Below, one piece after another: positions 7,564 to 15,036 of a stretch of DNA of 29,030 nt. The position numbers and the translations under genes are program-made. The notes under the pieces are model-generated. The model was given only the letters and a program-made list of their open reading frames with translations, made no database searches and was not told where the DNA came from. Position 1 is the first letter of the stretch; every line of letters starts with the position of its first letter. The stretch is from Bacillota bacterium (lineage in GTDB: Bacteria; Bacillota; Clostridia; Oscillospirales; Ruminococcaceae): positions 1 through 29,030 of the forward strand of contig JAEYXR010000054.1 of NCBI GenBank assembly GCA_023431215.1, in the 5' to 3' direction.

Positions 7564-7572
7564 TGCTACAAT
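7544..7572 (+). promoter_or_regulatory. Likely dnaA promoter, overlapping DnaA-box-like sites
   Basis: TTGCAG (7544-7549), a 17-base spacer and TACAAT (7567-7572), with an extended -10 TGC immediately before. The DnaA-box-like site at 7555-7563 lies in the spacer and another abuts the -35 box. Transcription would start near 7579, leaving a leader of about 370 bases before dnaA. An alternative -10 (TATAAT, 7513-7518) has only a weak -35 partner. Confidence 0.65.
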
Positions 7573-7593
7573 AATAACCATAATAATGCCCCC

Positions 7594-7648
7594 GTTCTCC
7601 CTTTTTTTGTTCGCCCTTGTATCTGGGGTGAACAAAAAAAGGGAGAAC
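7594..7648 (+). repeat. 23-bp inverted repeat in the dnaA leader
   Basis: The arms 7594-7616 and 7626-7648 pair along their whole length with a single G-T pair and a 9-base loop. The outer 19 pairs are perfect (GTTCTCCC, then a run of seven T, then GTTC). It lies just after the predicted dnaA transcription start. No T-run follows, so it is not an ordinary terminator. Confidence 0.85.
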
Positions 7649-7745
7649 CCCATAACACAGCTGCGTTATCGGCAACGAGCTGCGGTAATTTTACCCGCTG
7701 CCCGTCCCTGCTGCTGTGCCGGTTTGAAAGGCTCTTTCAAACTAC

Positions 7746-7784
7746 CCTCCCGGCGAGTACCGCGCCATGCCGGGAGGTTCTTTT
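7746..7784 (+). terminator. Terminator-like hairpin upstream of dnaA
   Basis: A perfect 9-bp GC-rich stem (7746-7754 CCTCCCGGC with 7769-7777 GCCGGGAGG, 14-base loop) followed by TTCTTTT. It lies about 205 bases after the predicted dnaA transcription start and 167 bases before the dnaA ATG. It could end a separate small RNA or act as an attenuator of dnaA. A second hairpin, GTTTGAAAG/CTTTCAAAC, sits just before it (about 7723-7743). Confidence 0.65.
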
Positions 7785-7950
7785 GCGGTAAAACAGCTAT
7801 TTCGCCTTTGCGCTTAAAAACACCAGCCCTTTGCTGAGGATTTTTCCGCCTTGTCCGGCGGCAGAAGCTGCAGCAAAAAATGCGGCAAGCACAGGAGTAA
7901 TAGCACCCGAAACTAAGCCCAGCGCGGCGGCAGAATGGACGAGTAACGAC

Positions 7951-9291
7951 ATGGATTCCTTTCAGGACCTTTTTGACATGGCCTGCCGGTACTGTCAAAG
8001 CGAGCTTTCGGAGGTGGCCTATAACCTCTGGATCAAGGACATTGAACCGCTGAAGTTTGACGGATCGGTGGCCTATCTTTTTGTAAGAAGCGAATTTAAA
8101 AAATCCATTATTGAAGAAAAGTACCTGGTGCTTTTAAAAAAAGCCTTTGCCAGTGTGCTGGGCTTTGAGGTGGATGTAAACTTGAGCTGCGAAAACCCGG
8201 ACAAGCCGGCCCCCGGTTTTGTCCCCACTGCTGCTGCCCCCGGGGACGGCACGGCGGCCTCTTCCATCCAAAACGGTGAGTACGAATATACCTTTTCTAC
8301 CTTTATTGTGGGTCCCTCCAACAAGTTTGCCCATGCGGCCTGTTGGGCGGTTGCCACCAATCCGGCAAACTCTTATAACCCCCTGTTTATCTACGGACAG
8401 TCGGGGCTTGGTAAAACGCACCTTTTGTGTGCTGTCAGCGAAGAGGTACGCCAGACAAATCCCGGCTACAACATTATTTATGTAAAAGGCGAGGAGTTTA
8501 CCAACGAGCTTATTAACGCCATTGCCTCTAAAAACACCTCGGAGTTTCACGAAAAATACCGGGCAGCCGACCTACTTGCAGTGGACGATATTCAGTTTAT
8601 TGCCGGTAAGGAAAGTACTCAGGAGGAATTCTTCCATACCTTTAACACGCTGTTTCAAAGCGGAAAGCAGATTATTCTTACCTCCGACCGCCCCCCCAAG
8701 GAAATTAAAACTCTGGAGGACCGCCTGCGTACCCGCTTTGAGTGGGGCCTACTGGCAGATATCCAGCCTCCCGACTTTGAAACCCGTGTAGCCATTATCC
8801 GCCGAAAGGCCGAGCTTTTGAATTTGGACATCCCCGATGATGTTGCCGAATATATTGCCAACAGGCTGAAAAACAATATTCGCCAGCTGGAGGGTGCTGT
8901 AAAAAAGCTGAAGGCCTACAAACAGCTGGCAGGCTCCAATCCTTCTATTTTAATAGCGCAAAGTGCTATCAAAGATATTCTCAGCGATCATCAGCCTATT
9001 CCCATGACGGTGGAGCGCATCATTACCGAGGTGGCCCGAACCTATTCTGTCACCAGCGACGACATTCGTTCCAGCAAGCGCTCCAGCAATATCTCTACCG
9101 CACGTCAGGTGTCCATGTATATTGTACGGGAAATTACCCAAATGTCTATGTCCTCTATCGGGGAGGAATTTGGCAACCGTGACCACAGTACCGTGGTGTA
9201 TGCCACCCAGCAGGTCCAGAAAAACATGGACAAGGACACCCGTTTTAAAGAAACGGTAGAGGATATTATCAAGAATATCCGCACCATGTGA
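7951..9291 (+). CDS. dnaA: Chromosomal replication initiator protein DnaA
   Basis: A 446-residue AAA+ initiator that binds origin boxes, forms an ATP-dependent filament and opens oriC. Domain I spans about residues 1-80 (WIKDIEPL motif), a short linker 81-110, and the AAA+ domain from about 112 with Walker A GQSGLGKT (149-156), Walker B LLAVDDIQF (208-216) and sensor 1 near ILTSDRPP. Domain IV carries the signature RQVSMYIVREITQ and the DNA-recognition helix GNRDHSTVVYA, where most relatives read GGRDHTTVIHA. The frame is open back to a TTG at 7831, but MDSFQDLFDMACRY at 7951 gives the normal family N-terminus and length. The ribosome binding site is poor (GGACGAG), and a three-codon ATG-GAC-GAG-TAA ORF lies just upstream (7935). 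Confidence 0.97.
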   Translation: MDSFQDLFDMACRYCQSELSEVAYNLWIKDIEPLKFDGSVAYLFVRSEFKKSIIEEKYLVLLKKAFASVLGFEVDVNLSCENPDKPAPGFVPTAAAPGDGTAASSIQNGEYEYTFSTFIVGPSNKFAHAACWAVATNPANSYNPLFIYGQSGLGKTHLLCAVSEEVRQTNPGYNIIYVKGEEFTNELINAIASKNTSEFHEKYRAADLLAVDDIQFIAGKESTQEEFFHTFNTLFQSGKQIILTSDRPPKEIKTLEDRLRTRFEWGLLADIQPPDFETRVAIIRRKAELLNLDIPDDVAEYIANRLKNNIRQLEGAVKKLKAYKQLAGSNPSILIAQSAIKDILSDHQPIPMTVERIITEVARTYSVTSDDIRSSKRSSNISTARQVSMYIVREITQMSMSSIGEEFGNRDHSTVVYATQQVQKNMDKDTRFKETVEDIIKNIRTM

Positions 9292-9811
9292 AAAAATGTT
9301 GAAATGTTAAATTGCGCTTGGACATTTTCCACCTGTGTATGTTGATTGTTAAATGAAAGTGGTTGAGAATTCAACATTTTCCACCGAGTTTTCAACATTC
9401 CCCGAACAAAAGTCCACTTCCTGTTGATGAACTCTGGCACTTTCCACCACATTAACAATTTGGCCACGGCGGATTCACGGGGTGGAAAACCTGTGGATTG
9501 TTTATCCGTGCGGACCCAGGGAGGGTGTTCACATTTCAACGCCCCCTACTACGACTACTATTTTGTTAATAATATCTCTCTTTTATAGAGATTCTCCCCA
9601 ACAAGTCAACCCATCGAGTTTTCCACCGGAAAAATTTCTAACATAAGATTTGATTCAATGGGTTTGAAACCTTCTTTGTTTATAAGTTCTTGAAGATTTG
9701 TTTTTTCAAGTTTTTTATTCACAAGCACTTTGTATTTATTTTTTCAACATCCTGTAATCCGGACACCCCTTTCGTCCTGCCCACTTTAGAAAGACAAGGA
9801 GACGAAGAACA
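9292..9811. other. oriC: oriC core between dnaA and dnaN
   Basis: This 520-bp gene-free stretch has the parts of a bacterial core origin in order. A DnaA-box-like cluster comes first: TTTTCCACC at 9325-9333, 9377-9385 and 9619-9627, its reverse complement at 9481-9489, CTTTCCACC at 9440-9448, plus weaker TGTGGATTG (9492-9500) and TTATCCGTG (9502-9510). Then a C-rich block (9541-9546), a DnaA-trio (9546-9560) and an AT-rich stretch (9561-9595). The recurring motif differs from TTATCCACA at two positions. A weak CTTGAA/TTCAAG hairpin with a T run (9689-9716) lies before dnaN; I could not settle the dnaN promoter. Confidence 0.85.
9546..9560 (+). other. DnaA-trio element with adjoining unwinding region
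   Basis: CTACTACGACTACTA is five consecutive trinucleotides, four CTA and one CGA, directly after a GC-rich block and before AT-rich DNA (9561-9595). DnaA-trios (TAG repeats on one strand) are the established single-strand DnaA loading element of the basal origin in B. subtilis and many bacteria. Position, spacing and neighbours all fit. Confidence 0.82.
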
Positions 9812-10918
9812 ATGAAATTTACTTGTAACACTGCTTTGCTTAACACAGCCATTATGAATGTGTCGCTGGCAGTTTCACCAAAATCCAGCCTGGTTGCGCT
9901 GGAGGGCATTTTGGTAGAAGCCAGAGGCGGCCGTATCCGTTTGGTTGGCTATAACCTGGAGCTGGGTATTACCACCGGTGTGGATGCCCGTGTATGGGAA
10001 GAAGGCGAAGTGGTAATTCCTGCCAAGCTTTTTTCTGAAATTGTACGCAAAACCAATAGTGATGAAATAGTCGTCAGCTGTGACAGCCGTTTTTTGGTGG
10101 AAATTACCGGCGGTGTCTCTCACTTTACCATTTTGGGAATGTCTGCGCTGGAATTTCCCGAGCTGCCCAGCGTCGGGGACGAAGCCAGTGCCGTAACGCT
10201 GCCTCAAAATAAGCTGCGCTCTATGATAGACCAGACTTTGTTTGCCGTTGCTACCTCCGACGCAAAGCCTGTGCATACCGGTTGTCTTTTTAATTTGGAG
10301 CAAAATCGCATTACCGTGGTGGCGGTGGATGGCTTCCGCCTTGCTTTGCGCAAGGAGACTGCCGCAATTGACAGCCCCATGAGCTTTATTGTTCCGGGAA
10401 AAACCCTTGGTGAGCTGTTAAAGCTTTTGGATGATAACGACAAGCCCCTGGACATTCAGGTATCTAAAAAGCATATTATGTTTACCATTGGAGATTGCAG
10501 TATTATTTCCCGTTTGTTGGAGGGCGATTTCCTGGATTATAATGCGGCCATTCCCAAGGAATGTAATACGCAGGTGCTCATAGGAACCCGCTCCTTGATT
10601 GCATCCATTGAGCGTACTTCTCTGTTGATTTCTGACAGACTGAAAAGCCCACTGAAGGTGGATTTTTCGGATAATGTGGTGAAAATGTCCTGTTCCACCA
10701 CAATAGGAAAGGCCTATGACGAGTGTGACTGCCAAATTACCGGTAACGGTGTGGAAATGGGCTTTAACAACCGCTACCTGATGGATGCCTTAAAAAATGC
10801 GGATACCGATATGGTTCGATTGGAAATTGGCGGGCCGCTGTCTCCCATGAAGGTGGTTCCCCCCGAAGGCGACAGCTTTTTATTCTTGGTTCTGCCCATG
10901 CGCCTAAAGAGTGAATAA
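9812..10918 (+). CDS. dnaN: DNA polymerase III beta sliding clamp
   Basis: A 368-residue clamp subunit, normal for the family, that forms a dimeric ring around DNA and tethers the replicative polymerase and repair factors. The opening MKFTCNTALLNTAIMNVSLA, the repeated DnaN domain pattern (for example VAVDGFRLALRKE at about 170-182) and the end MKVVPPEGDSFLFLVLPMRL are typical of Firmicutes DnaN. The ATG has an AAGGAG site about 10 bases upstream. It is the first gene to the right of the origin core and begins the dnaN-yaaA-recF-remB group. Confidence 0.97.
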   Translation: MKFTCNTALLNTAIMNVSLAVSPKSSLVALEGILVEARGGRIRLVGYNLELGITTGVDARVWEEGEVVIPAKLFSEIVRKTNSDEIVVSCDSRFLVEITGGVSHFTILGMSALEFPELPSVGDEASAVTLPQNKLRSMIDQTLFAVATSDAKPVHTGCLFNLEQNRITVVAVDGFRLALRKETAAIDSPMSFIVPGKTLGELLKLLDDNDKPLDIQVSKKHIMFTIGDCSIISRLLEGDFLDYNAAIPKECNTQVLIGTRSLIASIERTSLLISDRLKSPLKVDFSDNVVKMSCSTTIGKAYDECDCQITGNGVEMGFNNRYLMDALKNADTDMVRLEIGGPLSPMKVVPPEGDSFLFLVLPMRLKSE

Positions 10919-10975
10919 GGAAAAAGAATCGGAGTGCTTCGTCAAAGGCGGAGAAATCCGGAGGTTGGAGGAAGC

Positions 10976-11206
10976 ATGGAACACGAAAAAATTGAGATTA
11001 CTACAGAGTTTATTAAACTGGACAGCCTGCTGAAATACGCCGGGATACTGGAAACCGGCGGTCAGGCCAAGCAGGTAATTCAAGACGGGCTTGTTTCGGT
11101 CAACGGAGAAGTTTGCACCATGCGGGGCAAAAAAATTAGACCCGGCGATACTGTGACTTTAGAGGATCTGGACACCGTTTTTGAGGTAGTTGGCGGTGAA
11201 GCTTGA
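10976..11206 (+). CDS. yaaA: S4-domain RNA-binding protein YaaA
   Basis: A 76-residue protein made almost entirely of an S4 RNA-binding fold: FIKLDSLLKYAGILETGGQA, then KQVIQDGLVSVNGEVCTMRG, then KKIRPGDTV. YaaA-type proteins sit between dnaN and recF across Firmicutes; the B. subtilis member has been connected with ribosome assembly. The frame is open 14 codons upstream to a non-ATG start at 10934, but the ATG at 10976 has GGAGG about 10 bases upstream and gives the usual length. Its end overlaps recF by 11 bases, indicating translational coupling. Confidence 0.92.
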   Translation: MEHEKIEITTEFIKLDSLLKYAGILETGGQAKQVIQDGLVSVNGEVCTMRGKKIRPGDTVTLEDLDTVFEVVGGEA

Positions 11207-12344
11207 GAAATTAAGGCTGAAAGATTACCGGAATATTGAAAAACTTACGATTGAGCCACTGGATGGTGTCAATATTATCTATGGAGACAACGCCCAGGGA
11301 AAAACCAATTTGGTGGAGGCAATTTATCTTTTAACAGGGCAAAAAAGCTTTCGCCAAAGCAGAGAAAGCGATTATATCCGGTTTGGGCAGGAATTTGCCC
11401 GCATTGAGGCCGATTTTTATGGTGGGGGACGTAGCCAAAAGGCTACCCTTACCTTTGGTGCAGGAAAAAAAGCAGCAACCCTCAATGAGGTGCCATTGAC
11501 ACCTTCGGAGCTGACAGGCCGTTTTTTTGCGGTGGTTTTTTCTCCTACGGAACTGGCTCTTGTAAAGGAAGGTCCCTCGGAGCGCCGTGCCTTTTTGGAT
11601 AGTGCCATCAGTCAGGTAATGCCCCGTTATTTAAAAACACTGGCCTCCTTTGGGCGGGCATCTGCCCAGCGCAACAGCCTCCTTTCTGACATGAGCCGTC
11701 ACCCCGGGATGGAGGACCTACTGGATGTGTGGGATAAGAGCTTTGCCAAGCTTGCTTATTCACTTATCAATGCACGGTGCAGGTATATTGCACGGCTTTC
11801 GCCCAAGGCCAGTGAAATTTATGAAGGAATTTCTGCCGGGCGGGAGCAGCTTTCGGTGGCGTACCAGTGCACCATTCCCGGAGAATGGCAAAGCCTTGCC
11901 ATTGGGCCTGAGCAGGGGGAACAGCTGATACTGGAGGCCTTGCAAAACGCCAGACGTGAGGATATACGGTGCGGCTATACCACCATTGGTCCCCAAAGGG
12001 ATGATTTGGAGCTGCTCATCAACGGGTCTTCCGCCCGGAGCTTTGGTTCTCAGGGGCAGCAGCGCAGCTGTGCCCTTACCCTTAAGCTGGCGGAATGTGC
12101 CATTATTGAAGAGGTTTCGGGAGAAAAGCCCATTGTGCTGTTGGATGATGTGCTTTCTGAACTGGATAAAAAGCGCCGGGACTACTTTTTATCGGGGCTG
12201 CATCAGGGTCAGATTTTTATTACCTGCTGTGACCGCAATGGTTTTAGGGGGATTGGTGAAGGCCTAACCCTGCGCATCAAGGGCGGAGAGCTGAAGGCAA
12301 GCCGAAGGCTTGGCAGGCCAAAAGAGTTGTCCAAAGGAGTGTAA
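11196..12344 (+). CDS. recF: DNA replication and repair protein RecF
   Basis: A 382-residue SMC/ABC-type ATPase that helps load RecA at single-strand gaps and stalled forks. Walker A is GDNAQGKT (30-37). The ABC signature region is SFGSQGQQRSCALTLKLAE and Walker B is PIVLLDDVLSELD, followed by the D-loop and FITCCDR. The N-terminal LRLKDYRNIEKL is the usual RecF opening. The start is either GTG at 11196 (GAGG 9 bases upstream, chosen) or TTG at 11190; both overlap the end of yaaA. The stop is followed immediately by the remB start region. Confidence 0.95.
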   Translation: MKLEKLRLKDYRNIEKLTIEPLDGVNIIYGDNAQGKTNLVEAIYLLTGQKSFRQSRESDYIRFGQEFARIEADFYGGGRSQKATLTFGAGKKAATLNEVPLTPSELTGRFFAVVFSPTELALVKEGPSERRAFLDSAISQVMPRYLKTLASFGRASAQRNSLLSDMSRHPGMEDLLDVWDKSFAKLAYSLINARCRYIARLSPKASEIYEGISAGREQLSVAYQCTIPGEWQSLAIGPEQGEQLILEALQNARREDIRCGYTTIGPQRDDLELLINGSSARSFGSQGQQRSCALTLKLAECAIIEEVSGEKPIVLLDDVLSELDKKRRDYFLSGLHQGQIFITCCDRNGFRGIGEGLTLRIKGGELKASRRLGRPKELSKGV

Positions 12345-12348
12345 AACA

Positions 12349-12621
12349 ATGTATCTTCATTTGGGACAGGATACTGTAATAAAAACCGGAGATATTATCG
12401 GAATTTTTGATATGGATAATGCCACTGTTGCCAAGGGCAGCAAAAGATTTTTGGCCATGGCACAAAAAAGAGGGCATGTGATCAATGTTACCAATGAGCT
12501 GCCCAAGACCTTTGTACTTTGTCAAACGCCAAAGGGAGGAACCAAGGTATACATCAGCCAGATATCCTCTGCAACCCTGCGTAAGAGAACAAAATATATC
12601 AATCATATCTCCAATGTGTAG
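12349..12621 (+). CDS. remB: RemA/RemB-family regulator (YaaB, DUF370)
   Basis: A 90-residue protein of the RemA/RemB family, small DNA-binding or matrix-gene regulators first described in B. subtilis, where remB (yaaB) also sits between recF and gyrB. The opening MYLHLGQDTVIKTGDIIGIF and the central VINVTNELPKTFVLC are family hallmarks. The ATG at 12349 has AAAGGAG overlapping the recF stop. An upstream in-frame start at 12310 would lie inside recF and is not needed. Position and sequence identify the family; its regulatory targets here are unknown. Confidence 0.88.
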   Translation: MYLHLGQDTVIKTGDIIGIFDMDNATVAKGSKRFLAMAQKRGHVINVTNELPKTFVLCQTPKGGTKVYISQISSATLRKRTKYINHISNV

Positions 12622-12649
12622 CAATGAATTAGTCAAAAGCAGCTAGTTT

Positions 12650-12691
12650 AAAAAACTTAGCTTACGATTTTGGTGTTATGCCAAGTTTTTT
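12650..12691 (+). terminator. Probable terminator of the dnaN-remB group
   Basis: AAAAAACTT-A-GC (12650-12661) pairs with GC-C-AAGTTTTTT (12680-12691), about 11 pairs with one mismatch, ending in six T. A second stem, ACCGAAA/TTTCGGT (12692-12698 with 12723-12729), follows directly, so the short gap before gyrB is largely structured. No clear gyrB promoter was found. Confidence 0.55.
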
Positions 12692-12767
12692 ACCGAAAAA
12701 CGCGTCAACTCAGAAAACTGCCTTTCGGTTAAGATAGGACACTTTGTAGAAAAGGGAGTAAAATCAG

Positions 12768-14705
12768 GTGCAAAACAACAATCAGCCAACACAGCAATAC
12801 GACGAAAATCAGATTCAGGTGCTGGAAGGCCTGGAAGCGGTGCGCAAGCGCCCCGGCATGTACATCGGCACCACCGGACCACGCGGTCTGCACCATTTGG
12901 TGTATGAGATCGTAGACAACGCCATTGACGAAGCTTTGGCGGGTTACTGCAACCATATCGAGGTTACCATTCTGCCCGATGACATTATCCGGGTTGTGGA
13001 CAACGGACGCGGCATTCCTGTAGGTATCCATCCCCAGCAGGGCATTCCGGCAGTTACCGTGGTATTTACCATTCTGCACGCCGGCGGTAAGTTTGGCGGC
13101 GGCGGATACAAAGTTTCCGGCGGTTTGCACGGCGTGGGCGCATCGGTTGTAAACGCCTTGTCCCAGTGGCTAGAAGTGGAGGTCCGGGACGGTACCCACA
13201 GTCATAAGCAGCGCTTTGAACGGGGAAAAATGGTAACAGCGCTGGAGACAACCCCCTGTACGGAAGAAAGCGGTACTACTGTTACCTTCAAGCCGGACAG
13301 TCAAATATTTGAAGAACTTGCCTATGACTATGAGGTTCTTCATACCCGTCTGCGGGAACAGGCGTTTTTAAACGCGGGTGTGCGAATTACCCTTACCGAT
13401 GAGCGGGGTGTACAGCCGATACAGGATTCTATGTGCTACGAAGGCGGTATTGCTTCTTTTGTAGAATACATTCACACCCGCAAAAGCGTAGAGACACTCC
13501 ATGACGATGTTATCTACATCTGCAGCGGAGACAATGGCGAAAGCTCTGTCGAAGTAGCCATGCAGTACAACGACAGCTACAACGAAATGATACTTTCCTT
13601 TGCCAACAACATCAACACCGTAGAGGGCGGTACCCATGAAGCCGGCTTTAAGGCAGCCCTTACCCGTGTAATGAATGATTACGCCAAGCGTTTTGGATTT
13701 ATCAAAGAAAACGACAAGGCACTGAGCGGCGAGGATGTTCGTGAGGGTCTGACTGCCGTTATTTCGGTAAAACTGCGGGAAGCACAATTTGAAGGTCAGA
13801 CAAAAGGAAAGCTGGGTAACACCGAAATCCGTTCCATGGTAGACAGCATGGTGAGCGAAAAGCTTTCTACCTTCTTTGAGGAAAATCCCTCAGTTGCCCG
13901 TGCTGTCATTGAAAAATCACTGACAGCCTCCCGTGCCCGTGAGGCAGCCCGCAAGGCCAGAGAGCTCACCAGGCGCAAATCTGCCCTGGAAACGGCCTCC
14001 TTACCCGGTAAGCTGGCAGACTGCTCTGAGCGTGATAATATCCGTACAGAGCTGTATATCGTTGAGGGTGACTCTGCAGGCGGCTCTGCCAAGGACGGAC
14101 GTGACCGCCGTTTTCAGGCAATTTTGCCCTTGTGGGGTAAAATGCTCAACGTAGAAAAAGCCAGACTGGACAAGGTTTACAACAACGAAAAACTGTTGCC
14201 TGTCATTACCGCTTTGGGCTGCGGCGTTGGCGAAGAGCTGGATCCCACCAAGATTCGTTATAACAAGGTTGTGATTATGGCCGATGCCGACGTGGACGGA
14301 AGCCATATCCGCACCCTATTGCTTACCTTCTTTTTCCGCTATATGCGCCCCCTCATAGAGCTGGGACACATCTATATTGCACAGCCGCCTTTGTTTAAGG
14401 TGAGCCGCGGCAAGCAGGTTCGTTATGCCTACTCCGACCCCGAGCGCGACCGGTTTATTGCAGAGCTGAACCCCGACGGTACCGGCAAGGTAGAGATTCA
14501 GCGCTATAAGGGTCTTGGTGAGATGGACCCCCACCAGCTTTGGGAGACTACTCTGGACCCTGAGCACCGTGTGATGCTGCAGGTAACCATGGCCGATGCC
14601 ATTAAGGCGGACGAGACCTTCTCTATCCTCATGGGTGATAAGGTTGCGCCTCGTAAAGAGTTTATTGAGCAAAACGCCAAGTACGTTACCAATTTGGATA
14701 TTTAG
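12768..14705 (+). CDS. gyrB: DNA gyrase subunit B
   Basis: The 645-residue ATPase subunit of gyrase, which introduces negative supercoils with GyrA. GHKL ATPase motifs: VDNAIDEALAG, DNGRGIPVGI and GLHGVGASVVNALS. The TOPRIM domain has EGDSAGGSAKDGRDR and DADVDGSHIRTLL, and the end carries QRYKGLGEMDPHQLWETT. The length is that of the short Gram-positive form without the extra TOPRIM insert of enterobacteria. In the quinolone pocket the sequence is PLWGKMLNVEKA; W456 replaces E. coli K447. The start codon is GTG with AAGGGAG 9 bases upstream, preceding MQNNNQPTQQYDENQ. Confidence 0.97.
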   Translation: MQNNNQPTQQYDENQIQVLEGLEAVRKRPGMYIGTTGPRGLHHLVYEIVDNAIDEALAGYCNHIEVTILPDDIIRVVDNGRGIPVGIHPQQGIPAVTVVFTILHAGGKFGGGGYKVSGGLHGVGASVVNALSQWLEVEVRDGTHSHKQRFERGKMVTALETTPCTEESGTTVTFKPDSQIFEELAYDYEVLHTRLREQAFLNAGVRITLTDERGVQPIQDSMCYEGGIASFVEYIHTRKSVETLHDDVIYICSGDNGESSVEVAMQYNDSYNEMILSFANNINTVEGGTHEAGFKAALTRVMNDYAKRFGFIKENDKALSGEDVREGLTAVISVKLREAQFEGQTKGKLGNTEIRSMVDSMVSEKLSTFFEENPSVARAVIEKSLTASRAREAARKARELTRRKSALETASLPGKLADCSERDNIRTELYIVEGDSAGGSAKDGRDRRFQAILPLWGKMLNVEKARLDKVYNNEKLLPVITALGCGVGEELDPTKIRYNKVVIMADADVDGSHIRTLLLTFFFRYMRPLIELGHIYIAQPPLFKVSRGKQVRYAYSDPERDRFIAELNPDGTGKVEIQRYKGLGEMDPHQLWETTLDPEHRVMLQVTMADAIKADETFSILMGDKVAPRKEFIEQNAKYVTNLDI

Positions 14706-15036
14706 TGTAATTGGGCTTTGCCCAAACCCAAAAACCTTTTTGAAAAAAGGTTTTATCGAAAAACTTGTATTGACAAAGTAGCCGCTTTGTCAAATACAAA
14801 GGTTGCCGTTTTTGGTCAGTCGCTTTTGTGTGGGTAAAGCCATACAAGCCGCTCCTTACTCTGTGTAGTGAGCGGCTTTCCGGACTTTACTCCGGAAAAA
14901 GCGAACGAATAAACGTGGAGTGTTTTTTTATTTCAAAGTAAATACTTTGAAAAGTAAAATTTTTTGCTGAGCTTTTTTATAAAAAAGCGTAAAAAAACAA
15001 TCTCTCGTACCAGTTTAAGGGGGACAACGAGAACCA
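14706..15036 (+). repeat. Hairpin-dense gyrB-gyrA spacer
   Basis: No gene fits in these 331 bases, but seven successive inverted repeats do: TTGGGC/GCCCAA (14711-14725); AAAACCTTTTT/AAAAAGGTTTT (14731-14754); a ~15-bp stem with two bulges around TTGACAAAG/CTTTGTCAA (14764-14801); AAGCCGCTC/GAGCGGCTT (14846-14878); TTTCCGGA/TCCGGAAA (14877-14898, sharing two bases with the previous stem); TTTCAAAGTA/TACTTTGAAA (14931-14952), followed by six T; and the palindrome GCTTTTTTATAAAAAAGC (14971-14988). One or more may end gyrB transcription. No confident gyrA promoter was found. Confidence 0.75.

Noticed and set aside
7720..7784. GAGTACCGCG in the terminator loop upstream of dnaA looked like a T-box core.
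   Set aside because: The essential TGGN bulge sequence is missing, no stem I with specifier loop is visible, and the sequence lies inside the terminator loop rather than before it.
7535..7837. A 100-codon open frame across the dnaA leader.
   Set aside because: It runs straight through the 23-bp inverted repeat and promoter region, has no ribosome binding site, and its protein looks random.
7831..7950. An N-terminal extension of DnaA from a TTG start.
   Set aside because: No ribosome binding site, low-complexity Ala-rich sequence, and the protein from 7951 already has normal length and start.
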